From contig NZ_CP049017.1 of assembly GCF_014236795.1 (NCBI RefSeq), positions 102,001-166,000 on the forward strand: a stretch of DNA of 64,000 nt. The letters are read 5' to 3'. A program made the translations under genes and the position numbers. The notes below the pieces were generated by a model. That model made no database searches, was not told where the DNA came from, and worked only from the letters and a program-made list of their open reading frames with translations. This DNA is from Xanthomonas theicola. GTDB lineage: Bacteria; Pseudomonadota; Gammaproteobacteria; Xanthomonadales; Xanthomonadaceae. Every line of letters starts with the position of its first letter. Position 1 is the stretch's first letter. Of the stretch, positions 10,501-19,562 are shown one piece after another.

Positions 10501-11211
10501 ATGGCATCGACCCAGGACCCTGTGACGCGACTCTTGCTGGTCGAGGACGACCCGATCAGTCGCGCGTTCTTCCACGTCACGCTGGAATCCCTGCCCGCGC
10601 AGGTCGATCTGGCCGACACCGTTTCCGCCGCACTGGCCAGCGCGCAGGCGCGGGAACACGACCTGTGGCTGATCGACGTCAACTTGCCCGACGGCAGCGG
10701 CGCCGAGCTACTGCAACGGCTGCGGCGGCAGCGCCCGGGCACCCTGGCGCTGGCGCATACCGCCGAGGCCGACGGCCCGGTTCGCGACCAGCTGCTGGGT
10801 GCCGGCTTCGCCGAAGTGCTGCTGAAACCGCTGAGCCCCGAGCACTTGCTGCAGGCGGTGCGCCGGCTGCTGGCGCGTGGCCGCGTCGGCGCGGCGCCCG
10901 GCGCAGCGGGGGCGGCGGTGGACTGGGACGAGACCGCCGCGCTGATCGCCCTCAACGGCGAGCGTTCGCACCTGATCGCGTTGCGCGAACTGTTCCTGGC
11001 CGAGTTGCCGGGCACCCGCGACGCGGTCGCCTCGGCACTGCAGCTCAGCGACGAGCAGGCCGTGCGCAACCACCTGCACCGGCTGCAGGCCAGCTGCGGC
11101 TTCGTCGGCGCGGCGCGACTGGCGCGCGCGGTGCGCCAATTGCAGAGCAACCCGGCCTCGTCGCAGGCCCGCCACCAGTTCAGCGAGGCGGTGGCGGCGT
11201 TGCTGCATTGA
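10501..11211 (+). CDS. Response regulator with REC receiver and C-terminal HPt domain
   Basis: The 236-residue protein has a receiver domain (residues 10-125). It shows the acidic pair VEDDP, the phospho-acceptor aspartate in LWLIDVNLPDGSG near 58, the threonine in LAHTAEA and the lysine in LLKPLSPE. A low-complexity Ala/Gly linker follows. Residues 145-236 form an HPt-like four-helix segment with the candidate phospho-histidine in HLHRLQASCGFVGAARLARA. There is no output DNA-binding domain, so it is probably an intermediate in a multistep phosphorelay. No histidine kinase gene is adjacent. Confidence 0.85.
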   Translation: MASTQDPVTRLLLVEDDPISRAFFHVTLESLPAQVDLADTVSAALASAQAREHDLWLIDVNLPDGSGAELLQRLRRQRPGTLALAHTAEADGPVRDQLLGAGFAEVLLKPLSPEHLLQAVRRLLARGRVGAAPGAAGAAVDWDETAALIALNGERSHLIALRELFLAELPGTRDAVASALQLSDEQAVRNHLHRLQASCGFVGAARLARAVRQLQSNPASSQARHQFSEAVAALLH

Positions 11212-11317
11212 GGCCGAGACTCCAGGATGCTGTCCGAGTGCAAATCGCTGTCAAGCGATTTAATGCCGTCATTCGAAGAAAAATGGCTCTCTCGCGATCG
11301 GTGTGGAACGGAGCTGA

Positions 11318-11520
11318 TCATGCCGCCGTCGGGCGCAACCATGGATTGCGGGGCAAATGCCTGAGCTTGGCGCACATCAGATAGCCGATCGTGATCAGGT
11401 TGTCGTCAGTGGCGTCGCCTTTCGCCCGTGCCTTGGCGGCCTGGATCTGCGCGTTCATCGCCTCGACGCCGCCGTTGCCCAGTCCACTGCGGAAGTGTTC
11501 GATGATCCCGTCCCTGCTTA
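11318..11520 (-). pseudogene. ISL3-family transposase, C-terminal fragment
   Basis: The minus strand gives HFRSGLGNGGVEAMNAQIQA, then AKARAKGDATDDNLITIGYL and a C-terminus near LRHLPRNPW. This is the final catalytic region of ISL3 transposases, with the conserved glutamate in VEAMN. The fragment is cut at 11520 by the left end of IS30 copy B. Everything N-terminal is missing. Confidence 0.75.
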
Positions 11521-12580
11521 GACTCAAGTTCCCAGTGCAACACCTCACAGAGCGCAGGAGGTTGCGCTGGGCAAACAGTCCAGTCATCTGCGTGTTGAGG
11601 AACGCGCGGTGCTGCAGGTGGAGCGCGATCGAGGAACGCGCTTGCGCAAGATCGGTCGCCGGTGGGGATGCCGTGCATCGACGCTGGGCCGCCAGGTCGG
11701 TGGTCTGCAAGGGCCGGTGTCCTGTGCGCACGCGGCGGCGGCGGCCTATCGCTCGCGCCGCTCGCGCTGCGTGCGCCCTCGCCGGCCCCTGGAAGGTTCG
11801 TCGTTGTTCCCGTGCGTCGATGAGCGCCTGGTGTACGAGCGCTGGTCGCCACAGCAGATCGCGGCCGCACGGCGGGACAGGCATCCGGACGCTTCCAGCC
11901 AGCGGGTCAGCCACGAGAGGATCGCTGCGGCGATCGACACGCAGCGGGGGGTGGTCTGAACAAGGCGCTGATCCATGCATGGAGAGGTGGCCAGCCCACA
12001 CCAGGTGGCAGGCGCACGACAGCGGCGGTGCGCTCGTGGGCGCCGGAGGAACTGCGCATCGTGCATGGCCCGGACCCGGTGAAGCAGCGCCTGGCGCCGG
12101 GGCATGGGGAGGGCGCCCTGATCGAAGGCGCGTTCAACCGTTCATGCGTGGGCGCACTGGTGGAACGCAAGACCCGCTTGGTGGTGCTGTGCAGGATGGA
12201 CGGTGGCACGGCGCAGGCGGCGGTCGAGGGGTTTCCCCGGCAGATGAAGCAGCGGCCGGCCTTCCTGGGTGAGAGCCCGACCGACGACCGCGGAACGGAC
12301 CTGCTACGAGGAACGGATGCAGCGGTTGAACAGCCAGGTCCGGTTCGCCGATCCGCATGCGCCGTGGCAGCGCGGCAGCAACGAGAACACCAACGGCTTG
12401 CTGCGCCAGTTCCTGCCCTACGGGGTGGACCTGTCGCAGGCCCGTCAGGAGTACCTCGATCGCGTGGCCAAGCGAACGAACGCACGGCCACGCCAGCCAT
12501 TGGCCTGGGCGACCCTGGCGGCGGCCTTGGAGAAGGACATCCTGGCATTCAAATCACGTGTTGCACTTGATTCTTGAGAC
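11521..12580 (+). mobile_element. IS30-family element, copy B (both ends present)
   Basis: The left end gactcaagttcccagtgcaa and the reverse complement of the right end gtctcaagaatcaagtgcaa are matching imperfect inverted repeats. The element is about 1060 bp, slightly short for IS30. No target duplication is evident, so at least one flank has been rearranged. From 11971 to the right end (and about 4 bp beyond) it is essentially identical to copy A in inverted orientation. Confidence 0.8.
11570..12577 (+). pseudogene. IS30-family transposase, two frameshifts
   Basis: The N-terminal HTH part reads HLRVEERAVLQVERDRGTRL, KIGRRWGCRASTLGRQVGG and WSPQQIAAARRD..VSHERIAAAI up to about 11945. A shift in a run of G residues (11945-11955) then opens the frame GGLNKALIHAWRGG and AFNRSCVGALVERKTRLVVL. 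A second shift near 12290, after DRGT, returns to the first frame for [20 protein letters not shown] and the C-terminus ALDS at 12577. All domains are present, but the protein is interrupted twice. Confidence 0.85.
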
Positions 12581-12640
12581 CGCCAGGCCTGCGCGCTGGC
12601 TTATGCTTTGACCAATCCCGAATCTCCAATCCCCAATCCC

Positions 12641-13168
12641 ATGCCTGTAGAAATCGAACGCAAATTCTTGGTCGTCGGCGACGGCTGGCGCGCTGCGGTG
12701 CATCGGACGATCCCGATGGCGCAGGGCTACATCAACGATCAGGCGGCGGTGGACCGCGGCGCGCAGAAGGTTTCGGTGCGGGTCCGCATCCAGGAGCAGG
12801 AAGCGTTCCTCAACCTCAAGTCGCGCGAGCTCGGCCATACTCGCCAGGAGTTCGAATATCCGCTGCCGCTGGACGACGCGCGCGGGCTGCTGGCGCTGTG
12901 CGTGGGCGGCTTGATCGACAAGCGCCGGCACCTGGTGCAACACCAGGGCCATCTGTGGGAAGTGGACGAGTTCCTCGGCGACAACGCCGGGCTGGTGGTC
13001 GCCGAGATCGAGTTGGACAGCGCCGACCAGGCCTTCGCCAGGCCCGATTGGATCGGCGCCGAAGTCACCGACGACGCACGCTACTACAACCTGGCGCTAG
13101 CCTCGCGTCCGTTCTGTGACTGGCCGGAAGGCTGGGATGACCAGCCATTGGGCTGTGGCAAGCTGTGA
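12641..13168 (+). CDS. CYTH-domain protein (triphosphate tunnel metalloenzyme)
   Basis: The 175-residue protein starts MPVEIERKFLVVGDGW with the hallmark ExExK motif (EIERK). Further alternating charged strands follow, VRVRIQEQEAFLNLKSRE and WEVDEFLGDNAGLVVAEIEL, as expected for the eight-stranded tunnel. The family hydrolyses inorganic or organic triphosphates, and some members are class IV adenylate cyclases; a short stand-alone form like this is most often a triphosphatase. It lies 60 bp beyond the IS30 end, so its original upstream region has probably been replaced. Confidence 0.9.
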   Translation: MPVEIERKFLVVGDGWRAAVHRTIPMAQGYINDQAAVDRGAQKVSVRVRIQEQEAFLNLKSRELGHTRQEFEYPLPLDDARGLLALCVGGLIDKRRHLVQHQGHLWEVDEFLGDNAGLVVAEIELDSADQAFARPDWIGAEVTDDARYYNLALASRPFCDWPEGWDDQPLGCGKL

Positions 13169-13248
13169 TGCGGGATTGGGAATTCGTAAAAGCGGGTCGA
13201 GCGCGACGATCGAGCTTACTGCTTTTGCCAATCCCGAATCCCCGCCCA

Positions 13249-13653
13249 TGCGCATCGACATCTGGTCCGAGGTGGTCTGCCCCTGGTGCCGGATCGGCAA
13301 GCGCCGGCTGCAGCAGGGCATCGCGGCGCGCGGCGCGCACGCGCCGACGCTGGACATCCCTGGCATCCCTGCCGGCTCGATCCCGACGCCGGCACCGCGC
13401 TGCTGCCGCTGCCGCTGCGCGAGGCTATGCGGCCAAGTTCGGCGGCGCGGCGCGCACCGAGCAGATCCTGGCGCAGACCCAGGCCACCGCGCGCGCCGAG
13501 GGCCTGCCATTCGATTTCGATCGCGGCCAGGTGCGGGTGAGCACGCTGCCGGCGCGCGTTGCTGTGGCTGGCCGCGCGCGAGGGCGATGCCGGGGCGGTG
13601 GCCGAGGCGCATTTCGCCGTGGGGCGCAATTTGGCCGAAACGGAGGCTGTTGA
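13249..13653 (+). pseudogene. DsbA-family FrnE-like oxidoreductase, copy 1, frameshifted
   Basis: The start MRIDIWSEVVCPWCRIGKRR has the thioredoxin-fold CPWC active site of FrnE-like proteins. After residue 35 the frame is lost. Homologous peptides continue in other frames: YAAKFGGAARTEQILAQTQA, TARAEGLPFDFDRGQVRVST, then AREGDAGAVAEAHFAVGRNL. The gene ends where a VOC-family gene starts at 13654. The missing C-terminal part seems to survive only as the GPDGCAV tail fused to that gene. A partial second copy exists at 21764. Confidence 0.8.
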
Positions 13654-14127
13654 ATGTTCGCTTATGCCATGCTGGGCACCAACGATCTGACGCACGCCCT
13701 GCGGTTCTACGATCCGCTCATGGAGTTGCTCGGCCAGCCGCGCTGCTGGACAGGGGAAGCCGGGGCGTCGTGGGGATCGCTGGACGATTATGCCGTGCCG
13801 GGCCTGTGCGTCGGGCAGCCCTTCGACAAGGCGGCGGCGACGGTCGGCAATGGCGGGATGCTCGCCTTCCGCGCGCCACGCGTCGCGCTGGTCCGCGCGC
13901 TCTACGAGACCGCGCTGGCGCATGGGGGCACCAGCGAGGGCGAGCCGGGCCTGCGCCCGCAATATGCGCCGGGCTTCTACGCAGCCTATGTCCGCGACCC
14001 CGACGGCAACAAGCTTGCCTTCGTCTGCTACGAGGCCGACGAGGCGGTCGACGATCGGGCCTGCCAGGGCGCGCCGCCGCCGCAGGCGGCGGCCCGGGAG
14101 TGCGGTCCCGACGGCTGCGCGGTATAG
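13654..14127 (+). CDS. VOC-family (glyoxalase/bleomycin-resistance fold) protein
   Basis: The 157-residue protein reads MFAYAMLGTNDLTHALRFYD at its start and FYAAYVRDPDGNKLAFVCYE near residue 115, the paired betaalphabetabetabeta motifs of the VOC superfamily. The substrate is unknown; related stand-alone proteins are annotated only as glyoxalase-like. From about residue 133 the sequence DDRACQGAPPPQAAARECG ending PDGCAV does not look like VOC. It matches the C-terminal tail of the frnE copy at 22170-22192. I infer that the gene was inserted into frnE and now ends in the frnE tail. Confidence 0.85.
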   Translation: MFAYAMLGTNDLTHALRFYDPLMELLGQPRCWTGEAGASWGSLDDYAVPGLCVGQPFDKAAATVGNGGMLAFRAPRVALVRALYETALAHGGTSEGEPGLRPQYAPGFYAAYVRDPDGNKLAFVCYEADEAVDDRACQGAPPPQAAARECGPDGCAV

Positions 14128-14240
14128 CGCCTGACAGGTCCCGGCCGCAGTGCAGCGCCGCTGCGGCCCGCCGTCGGTACCCGCATCTGCGACAATGCCG
14201 CCCAGGCGTGTCGACTCGCGCTGGCAGGGGGAATCCCCGC

Positions 14241-14327
14241 ATGCTCGCGATCGGCATCGCCGGTACCGAACTCACCGCACAGGAACGAGACTGGCTGCAG
14301 CACGACGCGGTCGCCGGCGTGGTGCTT
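14241..14327 (+). pseudogene. nagZ 5' fragment (duplicate)
   Basis: Starting at the ATG at 14241, 29 codons read MLAIGIAGTELTAQERDWLQ and then HDAVAGVVL, nearly identical to the start of the intact nagZ at 22335. At 14327 the match ends and the frame runs into unrelated sequence before an IS5 element. The upstream 40 bp, including catctgcgacaatgccgccc, are also shared with the intact locus. This is the broken left copy of a duplicated junction. Confidence 0.9.
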
Positions 14328-14393
14328 CGTGGTCTTCATCATCCTCATGCTCGGCAATGCTGCTTCCATACTCAATAGTTCATAATATGCTCT

Positions 14394-15246
14394 AAGAACC
14401 TATTCACGATCTTTTGAGTAGTAGTGCCAGGAAAGCCGGATGGATGAACTGCAAGCTGGTGTTGCGTTTGCGCTCGCAGTTCTTCCACAGCCTTCGGTTC
14501 TTCTCCCGCCACGCAAAACTGCGTTCGACGATCCAGCGCTTGGGCATGATCTTGAAGGTGTGCAGTTTACTGCGCTTGGCGATCTGTACCGTGACCTGCT
14601 CGCCCAGAACCTCTCGCATGCCTTCGGCGAACGGTTCTCCGGTGTAGCCGCTGTCGCCCAGCAGGCTTTGTACTTGCCCCAAGTTCGACTTGCAGCGACC
14701 CAGGGCTTGCAATGCACCTTTGCGGTCGGTCACCTCCGCCGTTGTCACCGCGATGGCATGCGGCAAGCCTTGGGTATCGACTGCGATGCGGCGCTTGATT
14801 CCCGACACCTTTTTGCCGGCGTCATACCCCTTCTGGCCGGCCGTGTCCGCGTTCTTCACGCGCTGCGCGTCCACGATCAAGAACGTGCTGTCGGCGCTCG
14901 GCTCCTGTGTCTCGCGGGCCACGCCAACCTGATTTTTTGAGCGTCCGCTCCAGCAGGCTCACTCCTTCATCGTCCAGTTCGCTCCACTTGGCAAAGTACG
15001 AGTGCAACGTTCGCCACTTCGGGAAGTCGCTGGGCAGGGCGCGCCACTGGCAGCCCGTTCGCAAAAGGTACAGTGCTGCGCACCACATTCCGTACAGATC
15101 CACGCTGCGGGGCTTGGTGCGCTTGCGCGCCTGCTCCAGGACCGGGAGGATCTGTTCGAACCGGTCACGGCTCATGTCGCTTGGATACGTTTTCTTGTGC
15201 ATCCACATAGTCTGCACTGCTCTGGAAAGATCGTGAACAGGTTCTT
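14394..15246 (-). mobile_element. IS5-family element, group 2, copy 2 (both ends)
   Basis: The ends are good inverted repeats. The left reads aagaacctattcacgatctt and the reverse complement of the right reads aagaacctgttcacgatctt. The length is about 853 bp. The bases outside the repeats differ on the two sides, so the target duplication has been lost or the flanks were exchanged. The right end lies inside another, older IS5 remnant. Confidence 0.8.
14404..15202 (-). pseudogene. IS5-family transposase, group 2, split in two frames
   Basis: The first frame starts MHKKTYPSDMSRDRFEQILP at 15202 and runs through LLRTGCQWRALPSDFPKWRT. Near 14930 the frame changes after LLERTLKK at a run of six A residues. 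The second frame gives VARETQEPSADSTFLIVDAQ, then GDSGYTGEPFAEGMREVLGE and KRWIVERSFAWREKNRRLWK. Copy 1 is one base shorter between the A run and the FLI motif and stays in one frame. Some IS5 subgroups use programmed frameshifting, so this could be a natural two-ORF arrangement, but a simple indel is equally consistent. Confidence 0.75.
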
Positions 15247-15249
15247 GGG

Positions 15250-16076
15250 GCGGCGAACAGAACTCTGGAAGAAGCCGTAGGCAGATGATGGAGCAAGCGA
15301 GTGACAGCGACGCCAGATGGGGATCGATCCGGCGTTCGAAGCGGATGCGCAGCTTGCCCATGCCTGCGAACCGCATGGGTGCGCTCGACGCCCAGCGATG
15401 ACGGCCCAACCGGTCATTGCGCTCGATCCCTTTGCGAGCAATGCGCGCCATGATGCCGCGTTGCTTGAGATGGTCGCGGCAGCGGTCGATGTCATCGGCC
15501 TTGTCGGCGTGGAGCTTGCCTGGCCAGCGTCGTGGACGCCCCGGCTCGCCGGTGATCGGCGGCAGCGCATCGACCAACTCTCGAACACGACCACATCGTG
15601 CCGATTGGCTCCGGTGACGCACCCTGCCAAGGGCACGTCGTTGCGATCGACGATCAGATGCCGCTTGCTGCCGAGTTTGCCGCGATCGGTCGGGTTTGGC
15701 CCGGTGTAGGAGCCCCCGGTGGGAGGCCACGCTGGCTGCATCCAGGTTGGCTCGGCTCAGGTCCAGTTTTCCGGCCCGGCGCAGTTCGGCCAGCAAGACC
15801 CGATGCAGACGGTGCCATACACCGCGCCAATCACGCCGCCGCCAGCAGGTCATGCCGCTGCCGTACCCAGTTCCAGAGGCAGTTCCTCCCATGGGATACC
15901 GGTGCGCAAGACATAGACGGTGCCGTTGAGGGCCTGTTGATAGCTGATGCGTGGCCGCCCTCCTTTGGGCGAGGGCTTCACTTGCGGAATCAGCGGCTCG
16001 ATGCGCTTCCACAGCGCGATGGGGATCTTGCCATGTCTGCAATGTTGCCATCATCGATATGATGGCCAAGATGGCT
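15250..16076 (-). mobile_element. IS5-family element, group 3, decayed
   Basis: On the minus strand, peptides from several frames follow the order of an IS5 transposase: RIEPLIPQVKPSPKGGRPRI, ALNGTVYVLRTGIPWEELPL, then GKLGSKRHLIVDRNDVPLAG and RKGIERNDRLGRHRW, then FGKLRIRFERR-like sequence. At least four frame changes are needed. The right end near agagcggccaacaaagcc matches the end of the fragment at 21486-21690. The left end is destroyed by group 2 copy 2. Confidence 0.75.
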
Positions 16077-16249
16077 TTGTTGGCCGCTCTAAGCAGTGTC
16101 GTCGCCAGGTAACGGGATGCGATCGAACAACGGCTACCAACGCCATGACTGGCGCCTGTTGTTGCAATCCTTTGGCCACCACGACCTTTAGGATCGATAT
16201 TGGGCACTGCTCGAACCCATCTGCCAGGCCACGCCGGGCAATGGGGGCG

Positions 16250-16590
16250 TCGTCGTCGATGGGATCGCCTTGCAGCACTTCGACCGGCCACAGGTAGGCG
16301 AGGTTGTGGTCGAGGCTGGCCGTGGGCCGCTGCCCGGTTTCCTGGGTCGGATGTGCCGGGAGCTTCAGCGCACTGCCGCCTGCTTTGCGAATGCCGCCGC
16401 GTACGCGTTCGGCCAGGACGAGGTGGGGCGGTTGCATGGCGACGGATCGCTGCCCGTCTGGGCGATGCCATGATCGGCTTGCCTGAGCGCGGCTCTTCCA
16501 GCGAAAGCCCGAAGTTTAGCTGCCGCTTCAGGTACAGTGCGCTCATGTCGATGTTTGGGGGGGTGTGGAACCAGGCGCGCGAGTGAAGCG
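16250..16590 (-). pseudogene. IlvD/Edd-family sugar-acid dehydratase, N-terminal fragment
   Basis: The first frame gives SRAWFHTPPNIDMSALYLKR, then [18 protein letters not shown]. After a shift near 16470 the next frame gives [20 protein letters not shown], then [20 protein letters not shown] and [11 protein letters not shown]. This order matches the N-terminal 110 residues of arabonate/xylonate-type dehydratases, where the block [20 protein letters not shown] is conserved. The Fe-S ligand region and the rest of the enzyme are gone. It is divergent from the sugar transporter genes, which suggests a former sugar-acid catabolic operon. Confidence 0.75.
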
Positions 16591-16645
16591 CAGGGGCGGC
16601 ATGTTTCACGGCGAGCGGGATTTTTGGAAGGAGACGGGGCAACCG

Positions 16646-16674
16646 TTGACGCGCGATGTTTGCGTGGATAGTCT
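16646..16674 (+). promoter_or_regulatory. Candidate promoter for the chvE-gguAB operon
   Basis: TTGACG at 16646 and TAGTCT at 16669 are separated by 17 bp, close to sigma-70 hexamers. The following 60 bp (tattactcaagctatataga) are unusually AT-rich for this genome, consistent with a regulatory leader. It lies about 190 bp before the chvE start. No operator could be assigned. Confidence 0.35.
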
Positions 16675-16860
16675 ATTACTCAAGCTATATAGAATAGATG
16701 ATACGCGCGCCGGTAAAGAAATTTTCGGAAGTAATTGTTGTCTGGACGAAGCCTTCGGAACGACCTGCCTGCAGCACGTTCATGAGTCGCCATTCAGATG
16801 ACTGCCTACCTGTCCAGGGATGGACATAACGTCCAGCACTCAACTGAAAGGTATTTCACA

Positions 16861-17988
16861 GTGAACGCACGCAACCTGTATCTCGGCCTCGCCACCATCG
16901 GGTTCGCCTTCTCGCTGGCTGCCTGCTCCGGCGGACGCGGCAATGGCGACACGGCCGCCGCATCCACCGACAACAAGGGCGCGCTGGTCGGCGTCGCCAT
17001 GCCCACCAAGGTGTCCGAACGCTGGATCAAGGACGGCAATGCCGTCAAGGAAGAACTGGAAAAACTCGGTTACAAGGTCGACCTCGAGTACGCCGACAAC
17101 AAGATCCCGCAGCAGGTGCTGCAGGTCAGCAACATGATCACCAAGGGCGCGAAGGTGCTGGTCATCGCCTCGATCGATGGTGGCTCGCTCAGCGACCAGC
17201 TCGACGCGGCGGCAAAGGCCGGCATCAAGGTCATTTCCTACGATCGCTTGCTCACCGGCAACAAAAACGTCGATTACTACGTGTCGTTCGACAATTACAA
17301 GGTGGGTGTCGACCAGGCCAACAGCCTGCTCACCGGCCTGGGTCTCCTCGGCGAGGACGGCAAGAAGACCGACAAGAAGGGGCCGCTCAACGTCGAGATA
17401 TTCGCCGGTAGCCCGGACGACAACAACGCCACCTTCTTCTATAACGGCGCGATGGACACGCTCAAGCCCTACATCGCCGACGGCACCCTCGTCGTCAAGA
17501 GCGGCCAGACCGGCTTCACCCAGGCGGCCACGCTGCAGTGGGACCCGGCAACGGCAAAGGCCCGCATGCAGAACCTGGTCGCCAAGTCCTATTCCGCCGG
17601 CGCCAACCTCGACGGCGTGCTGTCGCCGTACGACGGCATGTCGATCGGCATCATCTCCGCCCTGCAGGGTGCAGGCTACGGCACTGCCGCGAAGCCGCTG
17701 CCGGTCATCACAGGCCAGGATGCCGAGGCCGCGTCGGTCAAGTCGATCATCGCCGGCCAGCAATACTCCACGATCTACAAGGACACGCGCAAGCTCGCCG
17801 ACCAGGCGGCCGTGATGGCCAACGACCTGCTGAGCGGCAAGAAGCCGCAAACCAATGACGACAAGACCTACAACAACAAGGTCGTGGTCGTCCCGACCTA
17901 CCTGTTCCAGCCGACGGTCGTCACCAAGGCCAACTACAAGCAGGTGCTCGTCGACAGTGGTTACTACACGCCGGCGCAGCTGCAGTAA
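16861..17988 (+). CDS. chvE: Sugar ABC transporter, periplasmic binding lipoprotein (ChvE/XylF-like)
   Basis: The 375-residue protein begins with a lipoprotein signal ending FSLAAC, with lipidated cysteine about residue 21. It then has the type I periplasmic-binding fold of the multiple-monosaccharide group: [28 protein letters not shown] near 130, [20 protein letters not shown] near 185 and [17 protein letters not shown] near 265. ChvE homologues bind aldoses such as arabinose, xylose, glucose or galactose; the ligand cannot be read from sequence alone. The GTG at 16861 is chosen because it starts the signal peptide. It leads an operon with gguA (17-bp gap) and gguB. Confidence 0.9.
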   Translation: MNARNLYLGLATIGFAFSLAACSGGRGNGDTAAASTDNKGALVGVAMPTKVSERWIKDGNAVKEELEKLGYKVDLEYADNKIPQQVLQVSNMITKGAKVLVIASIDGGSLSDQLDAAAKAGIKVISYDRLLTGNKNVDYYVSFDNYKVGVDQANSLLTGLGLLGEDGKKTDKKGPLNVEIFAGSPDDNNATFFYNGAMDTLKPYIADGTLVVKSGQTGFTQAATLQWDPATAKARMQNLVAKSYSAGANLDGVLSPYDGMSIGIISALQGAGYGTAAKPLPVITGQDAEAASVKSIIAGQQYSTIYKDTRKLADQAAVMANDLLSGKKPQTNDDKTYNNKVVVVPTYLFQPTVVTKANYKQVLVDSGYYTPAQLQ

Positions 17989-18005
17989 GCCGCGCCGGAG
18001 GACAC

Positions 18006-19562
18006 GTGACCAGCCACATTCTCGAGATGCAGGGCATCACGAAGACGTTTCCCGGCGTGAAGGCGTTGCAGAACGTTTCGCTCGCTGTCGAAAGCGGTCA
18101 TATCCATGCCATCTGCGGCGAGAACGGCGCCGGCAAGTCGACGCTCATGAAAGTCCTCAGCGGGGTCTACCCCGCCGGGACGTTCGACGGACAGATCGTC
18201 TTCGAAGGCAAGCCGGTCGACTTCAAGAGCATCAACGATTCCGAAGCCGCCGGCATCGTCATCATCCATCAGGAACTGGCGCTCAGTCCCTACCTGTCCA
18301 TTGCCGAGAACATCTTCCTCGGCAATGAGCAGCAGAACCATGGGTGGATCGACTGGAACAAGACCAACCTGGAAGCGGCCAAGCTGCTTGCCCGGGTGGG
18401 CCTGAACAACAATCCGATCACCAAGATCACCGATCTGGGCGTGGGTCAGCAGCAACTCGTGGAGATCGCCAAGGCGTTGTCCAAGCGGGTGAAGCTGCTC
18501 ATCCTCGACGAGCCCACGGCGGCCCTCAACGATGCCGACTCGGCTCACTTGCTCGGCTTGATCAAGCAGTTGCAGGAACAGGGCATCACCTCGATCATCA
18601 TCAGCCACAAGCTCAACGAGATCGAGGCGATCGCGGACGAAGTCACGATCATCCGCGATGGGCGGGTCATCGAGACCCTCGACATGCACGTGGGCCAGGT
18701 GACCGAGGAACGGATCATCAAGGGCATGGTCGGGCGCGAGTTGGAAAGCCGCTACCCGGAGCACACGCCGACGATCGGCGAGGAATTGCTGCGCATCGAG
18801 CACTGGAACGTGTTCCATCCGATCGACGTGGGCCGCCAGATCATCACCGACGCCAGCATCAGCGTGCGTGCCGGCGAGATCGTCGGCATTGCCGGACTGA
18901 TGGGCGCAGGGCGTACCGAACTGGCGATGAGCGTGTTCGGCAAGAGTTACGGCGTGAAGATCACCGGCAAGGTGTTCAAGCGCGGCGTCGAGATCGACAT
19001 GAGCAGCGTACCCAAGGCGATCCGCAACGGCGTCGCCTACGCGACCGAGGACCGCAAGCGCTACGGGCTGAATCTCATCGACGACATCACCCGCAATACC
19101 TCCGGCTCGGCCCTGGGCAAGCTGGCGGACATGTTCGGCTTCGTCGACGGCTACAAGGAAGCCAACGTGGCGGGCAGCTACCTCAAGAGCCTCAACATCA
19201 AGGCGCCAGGTGTCGATGCGATCACCGGCAAGCTCTCGGGCGGCAACCAGCAGAAGGTCGTGCTTTCCAAGTGGATGTATGCCGACCCGGACGTGCTGAT
19301 CCTCGACGAGCCGACCCGAGGCATCGACGTGGGCGCCAAGTACGAGATCTACGCGATCATCGATCGGCTTGCCGACGAGGGCAAGGGCATCATCATGATC
19401 TCGTCGGAACTGCCCGAGCTGCTCGGCGTCTGCGACCGTATCTATACCCTCGCCCAGGGACGCATCACGGCGGATGTCCCACGATCCGAGGCGACAGCCG
19501 AGATCCTTATGCAGCACATGACAAGAGAACCGGAGAAGGTCGCCAGTGACAACGTCCAATGA
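18006..19562 (+). CDS. gguA: Sugar ABC transporter, duplicated ATPase subunit
   Basis: The 518-residue protein contains two ABC domains, as usual for monosaccharide importers of the CUT2 class. Domain 1 has GENGAGKST near residue 40, [15 protein letters not shown] and [13 protein letters not shown]. Domain 2 begins near 265 with a degenerate P-loop [10 protein letters not shown] and has [20 protein letters not shown] with [16 protein letters not shown]. It powers uptake of the sugar captured by the upstream lipoprotein. The GTG start at 18006 precedes [20 protein letters not shown]. Its stop overlaps gguB by 17 bp, suggesting translational coupling. Confidence 0.93.
   Translation: MTSHILEMQGITKTFPGVKALQNVSLAVESGHIHAICGENGAGKSTLMKVLSGVYPAGTFDGQIVFEGKPVDFKSINDSEAAGIVIIHQELALSPYLSIAENIFLGNEQQNHGWIDWNKTNLEAAKLLARVGLNNNPITKITDLGVGQQQLVEIAKALSKRVKLLILDEPTAALNDADSAHLLGLIKQLQEQGITSIIISHKLNEIEAIADEVTIIRDGRVIETLDMHVGQVTEERIIKGMVGRELESRYPEHTPTIGEELLRIEHWNVFHPIDVGRQIITDASISVRAGEIVGIAGLMGAGRTELAMSVFGKSYGVKITGKVFKRGVEIDMSSVPKAIRNGVAYATEDRKRYGLNLIDDITRNTSGSALGKLADMFGFVDGYKEANVAGSYLKSLNIKAPGVDAITGKLSGGNQQKVVLSKWMYADPDVLILDEPTRGIDVGAKYEIYAIIDRLADEGKGIIMISSELPELLGVCDRIYTLAQGRITADVPRSEATAEILMQHMTREPEKVASDNVQ

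Noticed and set aside
12285..12300. Programmed ribosomal frameshift in the IS30 transposase.
   Set aside because: There is no slippery heptamer at the site. Two residues are missing after DRGT, which points to a small deletion; IS30 transposases are normally single-frame.
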